40,504 nucleotides of DNA. Origin: an uncultured Bacteroidota bacterium. GTDB lineage: Bacteria > Bacteroidota > Bacteroidia > Chitinophagales > LD1. This document shows positions 32,908 to 39,857 of this stretch, piece by piece (the first letter of the stretch is position 1; each line of letters begins with the position of its first letter). The translations under genes were made by a program, and so were the position numbers. The stretch covers positions 1 to 40,504 of the forward strand of contig CAIXGR010000081.1 in the NCBI GenBank assembly GCA_903919075.1. The letters run 5' to 3'. The notes under the pieces are model-generated. The model searched no databases and was not told where the DNA came from. It worked only from the letters and a program-made list of their open reading frames with translations.

Positions 32908-33165
32908 CTATTTCTTAGGAGCTTCTTTAGCACCAGTAGCTGCAGCAGGTTTTACTGTAGTTTTGGTTTCAGTTTTTGTTGTTTTTGTTTCTGTGCTTGT
33001 GCTTTTGCCAACTGGTTTTGCAGCTGGTTTTGTTTCAGTTTTAGTAGTAGTTGTTGTTTTAGTCTCAGTTTTTGCAGCTGGTTTAGTTTCTGTACCTTGT
33101 GCGCTTGCGTTAAATGCAATTGTTCCTGCTACTAAAAGCATTGCTAAATTTTTGATCGTTTTCAT
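32908..33165 (-). CDS. Small secreted Lys/Thr/Ala-rich protein (array member 3)
   Basis: An 85-residue protein with signal peptide MKTIKNLAMLLVAGTIAFNA, cleaved after the SA of ASAQG. The mature protein consists of KTETKT/KPAAK-type repeats and ends AAATGAKEAPKK. The signal peptide is nearly the same as in member 4 and related to member 1, while the tail is shared with members 4 and 5. Own promoter-like box (33204-33225) and terminator (32857-32890). A basic, flexible secreted peptide is predicted; function unknown. Confidence 0.7.
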   Translation of the reverse strand: MKTIKNLAMLLVAGTIAFNASAQGTETKPAAKTETKTTTTTKTETKPAAKPVGKSTSTETKTTKTETKTTVKPAAATGAKEAPKK

Positions 33166-33203
33166 GTTTTTTGTTTTTTAATTGTGAACGAATGATTGCT
33201 GTT

Positions 33204-33225
33204 ATCCAAACACAGTGCCAATCTT
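33204..33225 (-). promoter_or_regulatory. Conserved promoter-like box of array gene 3
   Basis: AAGATTGGCAC then TGTGTTTGGAT on the minus strand, corresponding to the box of gene 2 with TGTGTTTG (33207-33214) in place of TAnnTTTG; its G is 42 bp before the ATG. Confidence 0.5.
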
Positions 33226-33273
33226 TTTAAAGCCATTGATTTTAACTTTCGTTAACTAATCGGTCATTGCCCT

Positions 33274-33314
33274 AAAAAATAAATCCCAACCATAAGGTCG
33301 GGATTTATTTTTTA
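33274..33314 (-). terminator. Terminator of array gene 4
   Basis: An AAAAAATAAATCCC arm and a GGGATTTATTTTTT arm form a long stem with one mismatch near the loop, just beyond the stop of array gene 4. Confidence 0.8.
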
Positions 33315-33332
33315 GAAACTCAACAAGGTCGA

Positions 33333-33554
33333 TTATTTCTTAGGGGCTTCCTTAGCACCAGTTGCAGCTGCAGGTTTTGCGGCTGGTTTAGCAGCAGGCT
33401 TTGCAGTTACTTTAGTTTCTGGTTTGGCAGCAACTTTAGCACCAGTTGCAGCAGCCGGCTTAGCTTCTACTTTAGTGGTTGAACCTTGTGCACTAGCGCT
33501 TAGGGTGATTGAGGCAGCTACTAAAAGCATTGCCAGATTTTTGATCGTTTTCAT
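33333..33554 (-). CDS. Small secreted Lys/Ala-rich protein (array member 4)
   Basis: A 73-residue protein with signal peptide MKTIKNLAMLLVAASITLSA cleaved near SAQG. The mature region is made of (V)xAKPAAK-type units and contains AAATGAK twice, once internally and once in the terminal AAATGAKEAPKK. This is an internal duplication of the tail motif. It has less Thr and Glu than members 1, 3 and 5. Own promoter-like box at 33593-33614 and terminator. Function unknown. Confidence 0.7.
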   Translation of the reverse strand: MKTIKNLAMLLVAASITLSASAQGSTTKVEAKPAAATGAKVAAKPETKVTAKPAAKPAAKPAAATGAKEAPKK

Positions 33555-33592
33555 GTTTTTTGTTTTTTAATTGTGAACGAATAATTGCAGTA

Positions 33593-33614
33593 ATTCAAAC
33601 ACAATGCCAATCTT
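33593..33614 (-). promoter_or_regulatory. Conserved promoter-like box of array gene 4
   Basis: AAGATTGGCAT then TGTGTTTGAAT on the minus strand, with TGTGTTTG at 33596-33603 and its G 42 bp before the ATG, as in genes 2 and 3. A TTAAC(T)TTC(C/G)TTAACC segment lies further upstream in each of these units. Confidence 0.5.
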
Positions 33615-33656
33615 TTTTCCTTCGTTCCCTTTAACTTTCCTTAACCAATGCCCTAA

Positions 33657-33695
33657 AAAAATAAATCCCGGCCCAAGGGCCAGGATTCATTTATA
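33657..33695 (-). terminator. Terminator of array gene 5
   Basis: AAATCCCGGCCC pairs with GGGCCAGGATT (one G-U or mismatch) around a short loop, with A/T-rich flanks, 20 bp beyond the stop of array gene 5. Confidence 0.7.
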
Positions 33696-33714
33696 GAAAT
33701 TTCAACTAAGTTGA

Positions 33715-33942
33715 TTATTTCTTAGGAGCTTCTTTAGCGCCAGTTGCTGCAGCAGGTTTTGCTGTAGTTTTAGCAGCAGGTTTAGCTGTAGTTTTAGTTT
33801 CAGTCTTAGTAGCAGCTGTTTTAGTTTCTGTTTTAGTAGTAGCTGTTTTAGTTTCTGTTTTAGCAGGTGCTGTTGTTGTTCCTTGTGCGCTTACAGCTAA
33901 TACTGCAAAAGCTACAGACAATGTCAAGAAGATTTTTTTCAT
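33715..33942 (-). CDS. Small secreted Lys/Thr/Ala-rich protein (array member 5)
   Basis: A 75-residue protein whose signal peptide (MKKIFLTLSVAFAVLAVSA) differs from the other four, while its tail AAATGAKEAPKK matches members 3 and 4. The mature part is a run of KTETKTA(A/T)T units. At DNA level a 27-bp unit is repeated in tandem at 33814-33840 and 33841-33867, so length change by slippage or recombination is likely. First gene of the array in transcription direction, with TAAATTTG box at 33991-33998. Function unknown. Confidence 0.7.
   Translation of the reverse strand: MKKIFLTLSVAFAVLAVSAQGTTTAPAKTETKTATTKTETKTAATKTETKTTAKPAAKTTAKPAAATGAKEAPKK
33814..33867. repeat. Two tandem 27-bp units inside array gene 5
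   Basis: AGCTGTTTTAGTTTCTGTTT begins both units (33814 and 33841); the first 23 bases are identical. Each unit encodes nine residues, so copy-number change keeps the reading frame. Confidence 0.7.
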
Positions 33943-34381
33943 GGCCTTTTTGTTTTTGTTTTTTGTTGGGTTAAATAAAATTTAAGTCGGCAAATTTACA
34001 ATTGAACCGATAGGTTTTAATTCATTTAACGTTCTATAACAACTTTTAAGAAATCCAACTTTTTCTTAAAAATGACATTTTTAACATGGTTTCTGCGCAA
34101 AATTACTCAAAAAGGCGACCTTTTTATGCATTTTTTGGGAAAAGCGAATAAAATAACATTCTCGAAATTAAACCCATTAAGCCCGTAATCGGCACTCAAT
34201 TTCTATCATTCTCATCGCCTATTTAGTCAAACACAGCCGTTAAAAGAATTAATTGACGGCTCTTTTTCTGCCGTTTACTGCAGTATTTATCCAGCTTCAT
34301 GCAAACGAAGTTTAATGGTTGGCTAAAAAATTTTTTCTTTGCCGCAGTTATTCCAAATTATAAAGAACAAAAAAGGAAATT
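33943..34381. other. Divergent intergenic region between array gene 5 and fabG
   Basis: No gene is supported. On the minus strand TAAATTTG (33991-33998) is a TAnnTTTG box, its G 49 bp before array gene 5. A terminator-like hairpin lies at 34235-34267. The rest is AT-rich and must contain the fabG promoter; a TTG...CTTTG pair near 34319-34341 is a weak candidate with short spacing. Confidence 0.5.
34235..34267 (+). terminator. Orphan terminator-like hairpin
   Basis: AGCCGT (34235-34240) pairs with ACGGCT (34256-34261), followed by CTTTTTCT. It suits a plus-strand transcript but no plus-strand gene lies between here and 32013, so either a small RNA ends here or the hairpin is fortuitous. Confidence 0.35.
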
Positions 34382-35125
34382 ATGATGCTTCAAAATAAAA
34401 CTGCTCTTATAACCGGAGGCAGCCGTGGTATTGGTTATGCTATTGTAAAAAGGTTTGCCGAAGAAGGTTGTAATGTTGCCTTTACCTATTTAAGTTCCGA
34501 GGAAAAAGCAAAACAATTCGAAGCTGAGCTGAATGCCATGGGCATTAAAGCCAAAGGATATAAATCCAACGCCGGTTCATATACCGAAAGCGAAAAATTA
34601 ATTGAAGATGTAGTAAAAGAATTTGGCACTATCGATGTTTTAGTAAACAACGCCGGTATTACTCGCGATAATCTAATTTTAAGAATGACGGAACAACAAT
34701 GGGATGAGGTAATAACCGCTAACTTAAAATCAGTTTTTAATCTAACTAAGCATGTTTCTAAAATAATGCTTAAAAACAAAAAGGGCTCTATCATCAACCT
34801 AACTTCCATAGTGGGCGAAATGGGTCAGGCAGGCCAGTCAAACTATGCAGCTTCAAAAGCTGGCATTATTGGTTTTACAAAATCTATTGCCGATGAGTTT
34901 GGTTCACGCAGCATTCGTTCCAACGCCATTGCACCGGGTTTTATCGAAACCGATATGACAGGCGTGTTAAATGAAGAAACTAAAAAAAGTATTCTTGACA
35001 AAGTACCTATGAAACGCATGGGCCGTGCCGAAGAAGTAGCAAACGCCGCTTTGTTCCTGGCAAGCGATCTTTCAACCTACGTATCAGGGCAAGTGCTTAG
35101 TGTATGCGGTGGAATGAGCCGGTAG
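34382..35125 (+). CDS. fabG: 3-oxoacyl-[acyl-carrier-protein] reductase FabG
   Basis: NADPH-dependent reductase of the fatty-acid elongation cycle. Cofactor motif TGGSRGIG is at residues 11-18, NNAGITRDNL from 89, catalytic Ser142 (LTSIVG), Tyr155 and Lys159 (YAASK), with NAIAPGFIETDMT and the terminal SGQVLSVCGGM. NNAGITRDNLxxRM and the PGFIxTDMT segment are typical of FabG rather than of general SDRs. The length of 247 residues is standard. ATG at 34382 and 34385 are both possible starts. The VWA-like gene follows after 48 bp. Confidence 0.92.
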   Translation: MMLQNKTALITGGSRGIGYAIVKRFAEEGCNVAFTYLSSEEKAKQFEAELNAMGIKAKGYKSNAGSYTESEKLIEDVVKEFGTIDVLVNNAGITRDNLILRMTEQQWDEVITANLKSVFNLTKHVSKIMLKNKKGSIINLTSIVGEMGQAGQSNYAASKAGIIGFTKSIADEFGSRSIRSNAIAPGFIETDMTGVLNEETKKSILDKVPMKRMGRAEEVANAALFLASDLSTYVSGQVLSVCGGMSR

Positions 35126-35173
35126 TTTAAAAGCAATAATGTTTCTATCTTTCCACTTCTTAATTTACAAAAG

Positions 35174-37285
35174 TTGAATTCCGGCCTTTCATTTCATTAT
35201 CCTATGTGGTTTTTATTGTTGTGCCTGGCTTTAGGTGCCGGTTACGCAGCTTTGCTATATTATAAGGATAGCGCCTTTGATGAAAAAGCCTCCGGTTCTA
35301 AATTTTGGAAATATGCCATGAGCGGTTTCCGCTTTGTGGCAGTTACCATTCTTGCAGTTCTTTTGTTATCTCCTTTTTTCCGCACTCGCAACACACAGCA
35401 GTTTAAACCCATCATAGCAGTAATAAACGATAACAGCGAATCAATAAAAAACGGGCTTGGAAAAGATACAGCCGCATACAGACAAAAAATTTCAGCACTA
35501 ATTGAAAAATTAGGAGAAAAATATCAGGTAGCCGAGTTCTCCGCCGGTGACCGGTTGCGCAAGGGCATCGATTTTTCTTTCACCGATAAATCAACCGATC
35601 TCAGCTCGGCAGTTGAAGAGATTAATGATTTATACTTCAATCAAAATTTAGGCGCCATTGTAATTGCCAGCGATGGTATTTATAACAAGGGCATCAATCC
35701 GGTATATTCAGCAACCAAAGCGCCATACTCTATTTATACCATTGCCCTAGGTGATACTACAATTCAGAAAGATCAGAAACTTGCCAATACCTATTATAAT
35801 ACTATCGCCTATCTCAACGATCAATTCGGTTTACGGATTGATGTCGAGGCTAATAATTTTATAGGCAAAACTGCCAAGCTTGGTATTTACGAAATTAACG
35901 CCGGTGTCGAGCCTAAACAAATTCAGCAGAAAGACATTAATTACAACAGCGAAAACTTTTTCCAGTCGCTTGATTTTACTTTGCCTGCCAACAAAACTGG
36001 CATTGTTCATTACCGCATCGTTCTTTCAAATCTTGAAGGCGAGGTTACTTATAAAAATAATGTCCGCGATATTTTTGTAGAGGTACTTGATGGCCGCCAG
36101 AAAATTTTATTAGTTGCCAATTCACCGCACCCCGATGTTTCTGCGCTTAAAACAGTTATTGAAAACAATCGCAATTACCAACTGGATGTAGAATATGCTG
36201 AAACGTTTTCACGTAAGCTGAACGACTACAATCTTATCATCCTTCATCAACTGCCATCTAATGCAAACAAAATAAGTAACCTGTTAAACGAAGCTCACAA
36301 GCTGAAAAAACCTTTACTGTTTGTTGTCGGTTCACAAAGCTCATTATCCGAGTTTCAACGTGCGCAAAACGCTTTAATTATAAAAGGCAATGCCGATAAG
36401 TATAACGATGTAGCAGCCGTAGTTGCAAAAGAGTTTTCGCTATTCACCCTTTCCGATAAAACGGTTCAAGCCATTGGCAAGCTTCCTCCCTTTTCATGTT
36501 TTTTTGGCGAGTATGTTACCAATGCTGCTTCAAGAACTATGTTGAAGCAAAAAATAAATTCAGTTACAACTGAATACCCATTATGGCTTTTCAACGAAAG
36601 TGGCGATGCTAAAATGGGCGTTATTTGTGGCGAGGGTTTATGGCGTTGGCGTTTGTACGATTACCTGCTCAATAAAAATCAAGATGCTACTAACGAAATC
36701 ATCAACAAAACTATTCAGTATTTATCAGTAAAGGCCGATAAGCGCCCATTCCGCGTTACTGTGCCCAAAAATATTTTTCAGGATAATGAAGCTGTAAGTT
36801 TTGATGCGCAACTATACAATGCTAATTATGAGTTGGTGAATACGCCCGATGTAGAAATGAAAATAAAAGGCGATGAAGGAAAAGAGTATGAATACAACTT
36901 TAGTAAAACGGAAAACGCTTACCATTTAAACGCAGGCTTTTTACCGGTGGGCAATTATTCTTTTACGGCTTCGGTTAAGTTGGGTAATTCATCGTATGCC
37001 GATAACGGAAAGTTTTCGGTGAGCCCATTGCAATTAGAAGAAATGCGTACCCGCGCCGACCATCAGGTATTGTATCAATTAGCTTCGCAGCATAATGGCA
37101 GTATGCATTATTTGAATGATATAGAAAAAATTGCTTCCGAAATTGATTCTAAAAATCAACTCAAACCTATTCTTTACGATACGTTTGTTACCGAAAGCGC
37201 CATTAACCTTAAATGGATATTTTTTATAATACTACTGCTGGTTTCAGCCGAGTGGTTTATCAGGAAGTATTTGGGGGGGTATTAA
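35174..37285 (+). CDS. Membrane protein with VWA-like domain, Bacteroidota family
   Basis: A 703-residue membrane protein. Two N-terminal helices (about residues 11-30 and 49-69) are followed by a large extracytoplasmic region and a C-terminal helix (about 681-697) ending AEWFIRKYLGGY. Residues 79-90 contain DNSES (Asp86, Ser88, Ser90), matching the DxSxS metal site of VWA domains, and IVIASDGIYNKG later fits a further VWA strand. A beta-sandwich-like C-terminal part is probable. Role unknown; related Bacteroidota proteins are annotated as VWA-containing. The start is TTG at 35174, keeping the HYPMWFLLL lead-in; the first ATG is at 35204. Its stop overlaps the next, convergent gene by four bases. 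Confidence 0.75.
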   Translation: MNSGLSFHYPMWFLLLCLALGAGYAALLYYKDSAFDEKASGSKFWKYAMSGFRFVAVTILAVLLLSPFFRTRNTQQFKPIIAVINDNSESIKNGLGKDTAAYRQKISALIEKLGEKYQVAEFSAGDRLRKGIDFSFTDKSTDLSSAVEEINDLYFNQNLGAIVIASDGIYNKGINPVYSATKAPYSIYTIALGDTTIQKDQKLANTYYNTIAYLNDQFGLRIDVEANNFIGKTAKLGIYEINAGVEPKQIQQKDINYNSENFFQSLDFTLPANKTGIVHYRIVLSNLEGEVTYKNNVRDIFVEVLDGRQKILLVANSPHPDVSALKTVIENNRNYQLDVEYAETFSRKLNDYNLIILHQLPSNANKISNLLNEAHKLKKPLLFVVGSQSSLSEFQRAQNALIIKGNADKYNDVAAVVAKEFSLFTLSDKTVQAIGKLPPFSCFFGEYVTNAASRTMLKQKINSVTTEYPLWLFNESGDAKMGVICGEGLWRWRLYDYLLNKNQDATNEIINKTIQYLSVKADKRPFRVTVPKNIFQDNEAVSFDAQLYNANYELVNTPDVEMKIKGDEGKEYEYNFSKTENAYHLNAGFLPVGNYSFTASVKLGNSSYADNGKFSVSPLQLEEMRTRADHQVLYQLASQHNGSMHYLNDIEKIASEIDSKNQLKPILYDTFVTESAINLKWIFFIILLLVSAEWFIRKYLGGY

Positions 37286-37788
37286 AAAGTTAAGCCTCCT
37301 CGTAGCACTAAGCCATTAAACAAATTGTCGTTATCAACTGCGTAGTAGGTTTTCCAACCCCATGCAAACAGCAACCCTAGTTTATTATTTAAATAATAGC
37401 TAAGCCCCAACTGTGTGCTGCCATATATTAATGGCTGCATGCTCTTTAGCCCTACCCCCGAACCACACTCTATAATAACAACCGGAGTAAACCTTTTTTT
37501 AAGCAGGTTGACATTAAAGTGAAGATACACCGGCAGCCACAACCGGTTAGCGTCAGCCTCTAAATTAGCACCAAGCCCTAATGCAAACGTGCGATTAACC
37601 CTTATCCCATTTACTATCGAAAAAGAACTCAAACTCGTTTTTCCAAAAAGAATAGATGCCCCATAAGATGTTTGTAAATAGTAAGAACATTTTTTGCCTG
37701 TGGTATCATTATTAGCTGGATTCTCAGCCTTTACAAAAGCAGGAAATGCAAATAATACAGTCAGAAGTATTAAGGCGGCTATTTTCAT
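37282..37788 (-). CDS. Exported outer-membrane beta-barrel-like protein
   Basis: A 168-residue protein with signal peptide 1-21 (ending FVKA before EN). The mature part has alternating polar/hydrophobic strands rich in Gly, Tyr and Leu and ends LVLRGGLTF with a terminal Phe, as in outer-membrane barrel proteins. No named family is recognised. A small eight-stranded barrel would fit the size. Its stop codon overlaps that of the convergent VWA-like gene (37282-37285). No downstream partner on its own strand. Confidence 0.7.
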   Translation of the reverse strand: MKIAALILLTVLFAFPAFVKAENPANNDTTGKKCSYYLQTSYGASILFGKTSLSSFSIVNGIRVNRTFALGLGANLEADANRLWLPVYLHFNVNLLKKRFTPVVIIECGSGVGLKSMQPLIYGSTQLGLSYYLNNKLGLLFAWGWKTYYAVDNDNLFNGLVLRGGLTF

Positions 37789-37866
37789 CGTGCAATGATT
37801 AACGTTACAAAGTAAAGATAATTTGAGTCCACGTGGCCAAATTAAAATGTTGCTTCTTGGGCAAAC

Positions 37867-37903
37867 AAAAAAGCCTATGAATCATTGATTTATAGGCTTT
37901 TTT
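37867..37903. terminator. Strong bidirectional terminator-like hairpin
   Basis: AAAAAAGCCTATGAATC and GATTTATAGGCTTTTTT form a 17-bp stem with one G-U or mismatch and a 3-base loop. It lies upstream of the barrel-like gene and no intact gene reaches it from the right. It may mark the end of a lost minus-strand gene, or insulate the region. Confidence 0.6.
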
Positions 37904-37953
37904 GAATTTAAGTGATCCTGTCTAAATCATAATATACTTGTTTTATGTTCTTC

Positions 37954-37996
37954 AATATTCACTAATATTCTTTATTATAAAGTATTTATGAATATT
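37954..37996. repeat. AT-rich imperfect inverted repeat
   Basis: AATATTC (37954-37960) and GAATATT (37990-37996) enclose a nested CTTTA/TAAAG stem. It lies 40 bp before the recombinase remnant. It might be a recombination-site relic, but AT-rich sequence gives such pairs by chance. Confidence 0.3.
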
Positions 37997-38037
37997 AATT
38001 AATAAAATGTAAGAATTGAAAAGCACCAAAGTGATAA

Positions 38038-38340
38038 AAATTTTTTACCTGTGTTTGTCTCTGTCCAAAATATAAACTGCTATCCTCAATAGATTTAATT
38101 CTTCGCAATGATAAAATTAAAAGCGATGGGAGACTTTACTTTCAGCGCAAAAAAAATAGTAATTTGAATGGTTTTTCAATTACTAAACAAGGATTAGCCA
38201 TTATTAATTATTACAGGACGCTGAATCGAAATAGCAAGGGTGAGCATTTTATTTTTCCAGCAATGAGTGCTACAAAAGAGCTTTACAACTTCTTGAAAAA
38301 TCCAGTAATAAAAAGTGCGTATAATTGGATGTGTTGTTGA
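38038..38340 (+). pseudogene. Remnant of a tyrosine recombinase/phage-type integrase
   Basis: An open frame without a start codon, from a stop at 38035 to the stop at 38338-38340. Its translation includes SIDLILRNDKIKSDGRLYF, then QRKKNSN, LAIINYYR and EHFIFPAM. This matches, in order, the first part of the integrase catalytic domain in Bacteroidota recombinases (iDlllL..nIk.gRl.y.RkKt...i......i..Y......yiFP). The catalytic HxxR and Tyr parts are missing, and the N-terminal SAM-like domain is absent. It is therefore a dead fragment, probably from a former integrative element. Too short for certainty. Confidence 0.55.
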
Positions 38341-38351
38341 ACACCGCCTAC

Positions 38352-38463
38352 CTACCTCGCTATGACTAATTTCTGAGTAACACTCCCTGTTAAGTTTTTT
38401 ATTATCACATAGTATACACTGGTGGAAATTCTTTTAGTGGTAATGCCATCGGTTGCTTTTATA
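38352..38463 (-). pseudogene. Remnant of a T9SS type A C-terminal sorting tail
   Basis: On the minus strand this stretch reads DGITTKRISTSVYYVIIKNL, then TGSVTQKLVIAR and a stop (38352-38354). This is the usual end of a T9SS type A sorting domain (sTGVYYVxIxxxxGxxTQKLVIxR). Upstream the frame loses similarity and soon closes, and no YPNP motif or signal peptide is found. It appears to be the last 35 codons of a deleted secreted-protein gene. A small frame at 38434-38625 on the same strand is different and not supported. Confidence 0.5.
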
Positions 38464-38570
38464 TGGAATCGCCTGCCATGCGACAATTGCCGCGCAAATT
38501 ATAAGTAGAAGATTATTTATGATTTGTAGTTGCCAGTTCGGGAATTCGTCCCGGCGTTTCAAGTTCGGGT

Positions 38571-38813
38571 ATGATTCGGGAATATATTTTACGCTACCGC
38601 TATTCTGAAAAGAGAGAAGAGCCACACCCGAAATTACTTGAAATAATGCCTAAGACATACGGCGTTATGGTGTGTCAACAAGATGTTATCAAAGTAACGC
38701 ACTATTATGCGGGTTTGCCCCTAGAAGAAGCGGATGTAATGCGCAGAGGCACGTCTGGTAAGTTCCGGAATTTTGCGGATGTAAGGAAAATGAAAAAGTT
38801 GCCCACCGGATAA
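38571..38813 (+). pseudogene. Fragment of a DnaE-type DNA polymerase III alpha subunit
   Basis: The 80-residue frame contains MPKTYGVMVCQQDVIKVTHY followed by YAGLPLEEADVMRRGTSGKF. In bacterial DnaE this is the segment TyGvmVYQEdvikVah.fAGl.laeADvLRRgmSgK, part of the polymerase catalytic region. All the rest of a protein of about 1,000 residues is missing. The end has diverged (MKKLPTG). It may derive from the error-prone DnaE of an imuA-imuB-dnaE2 type cassette, but a replicative dnaE copy is possible too. No start context; judged non-functional. Confidence 0.65.
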
Positions 38814-38914
38814 TATATTGAAGCGGAAGCACTAAGCTCGAGCGGTCACAAGGTTGTTCGCAATGCGTTTTTTCGGTAACGATGAGGATATCAGAAATGC
38901 TCAGATTGAAAAAT

Positions 38915-38980
38915 GTGTGAATGATGTAATCTTTTCTCCAAATTATATAAAACTATCACATCATAATCAACTCACCTTTG
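38915..38980 (+). promoter_or_regulatory. Shared upstream motif pair, copy 1 (before the DUF892-like gene)
   Basis: GTGTGAATGATGTAA at 38915-38929 and CACCTTTG at 38973-38980. The same two blocks occur before the gene at 40002 with spacing of 57 instead of 58 bp. CACCTTTG resembles a TAnnTTTG -7 box with one change and ends 37 bp before the ATG. Probable common stress-type promoter or activator site. Confidence 0.55.
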
Positions 38981-39017
38981 CGTAGTGAAAATTCTTTCAC
39001 AATTAAATTGAATTAAA

Positions 39018-39641
39018 ATGAAAAATACAGCAACGAAGCCCGCTTCTAATAACAGCAACCAAAAAGAAAAAGTAAATTCTAATGTAGAAAAGGGTTTGCG
39101 CAATTTGTTTGTAGATAAACTGAAAAGTATCTACTGGATAGAAAAAGCGCTCGTTATCGCAATTCCAAAGATGGTTAAAAATGCAACAGCTCCGGAATTG
39201 GGAAAAGCACTTACAGCGCATCTGGAAGTTACCAAACAGCACGTTACACGATTGGAAGAGGTTTTCACTACAATTGGCGAAAAGGCAGAAGAAAAAAAGT
39301 GTGAGGTAATGGAGATGCTAATTAAGGAAGCAGGAAAAATAATGGAAAATACAGAAGAGGGCGTAGTGAGAGATGCCGCAATTATTTCAGCAGGCCAGAA
39401 GGTTGAACATAACGAAATGGCATCCTATCATACTCTTAGCGCTTTAGCCAAAACACTTGGAGAAACAGCGGCGGTTAATTTATTGGATGAAACTTTAAGT
39501 GAAGAAAAGGAAGCCGATGAAAAACTTTCGGAAATTGCTGAATCTGTAGTTAAACTTGGAGCAACGAACGAAGACAACCATCACGAAGAGGAACATGAAA
39601 TGAGCAATTCTGGTGGAAACACAAAAGAAAGACACAAGTAA
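39018..39641 (+). CDS. DUF892/YciF-like ferritin-like helical-bundle protein
   Basis: A 207-residue protein of the YciE/YciF (DUF892) family: LRNLFVDKLKSIYWIEKAL near residue 30, repeated acidic and His-containing helices, and GQKVEHNEMASYHTLSALAK in the second half. The family forms a four-helix ferritin-like bundle and is linked to stress responses in other bacteria; the exact reaction is unknown. It starts with a Lys/Asn-rich segment and ends in a His/Glu-rich tail (NHHEEEHE), perhaps metal binding. The upstream motif pair is shared with the gene at 40002. A terminator follows at 39670. Confidence 0.85.
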   Translation: MKNTATKPASNNSNQKEKVNSNVEKGLRNLFVDKLKSIYWIEKALVIAIPKMVKNATAPELGKALTAHLEVTKQHVTRLEEVFTTIGEKAEEKKCEVMEMLIKEAGKIMENTEEGVVRDAAIISAGQKVEHNEMASYHTLSALAKTLGETAAVNLLDETLSEEKEADEKLSEIAESVVKLGATNEDNHHEEEHEMSNSGGNTKERHK

Positions 39642-39669
39642 AAGGGGCTAAATGGATTGATTAAAAAGG

Positions 39670-39702
39670 AAGTCGGCTTGAATCATCGGGCCGACTTTTT
39701 TA
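39670..39702 (+). terminator. Rho-independent terminator after the DUF892-like gene
   Basis: AGTCGGC (39671-39677) pairs with GCCGACT (39690-39696) around a 12-base loop, followed by TTTTT. It lies 29 bp after the stop codon. Confidence 0.8.
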
Positions 39703-39730
39703 ATAATATAACGGCAATACTTGAAATAAA

Positions 39731-39856
39731 ATGGCAACGTATAGTTCATTAAATAATACTAACTCAGTCGTCTTTAAGCTTTCTTCAAGGGTGATGCAAA
39801 GACTTTTTGACCATCGTAATATAGACAAACTTGCGAGAAGAATTAAAATGGTTTGA
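39731..39856 (+). CDS. Possible 41-residue small protein
   Basis: ATG at 39731 to TGA at 39854-39856. The translation starts MATYSSLNNTNSVVFKLSSR and has a basic second half (LFDHRNIDKLARRIK). It resembles no family known to me. It has no clear ribosome site or promoter and follows a terminator. It ends just before the shared motif at 39858, so the spacing is compatible with a gene, but chance is equally likely. Confidence 0.22.
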   Translation: MATYSSLNNTNSVVFKLSSRVMQRLFDHRNIDKLARRIKMV

Positions 39857-39857
39857 T

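Noticed and set aside
32122-33181. Val-rich hydrophobic plus-strand frames opposite the array genes
   Set aside because: Antisense readings of Lys/Thr/Ala codon runs; they only appear membrane-like because of the repeat composition.
32076-33942. CRISPR-like array from regular spacing
   Set aside because: The repeated units are about 390 bp and contain genes with promoters and terminators, not short repeats with unique spacers.
38434-38625. 63-residue minus-strand frame
   Set aside because: Overlaps the T9SS-tail remnant in another frame; no signal peptide or recognisable domain.
38863-38985. 40-residue plus-strand frame starting MRFFGNDEDI
   Set aside because: It covers the shared promoter motif of the DUF892-like gene and has no independent support.
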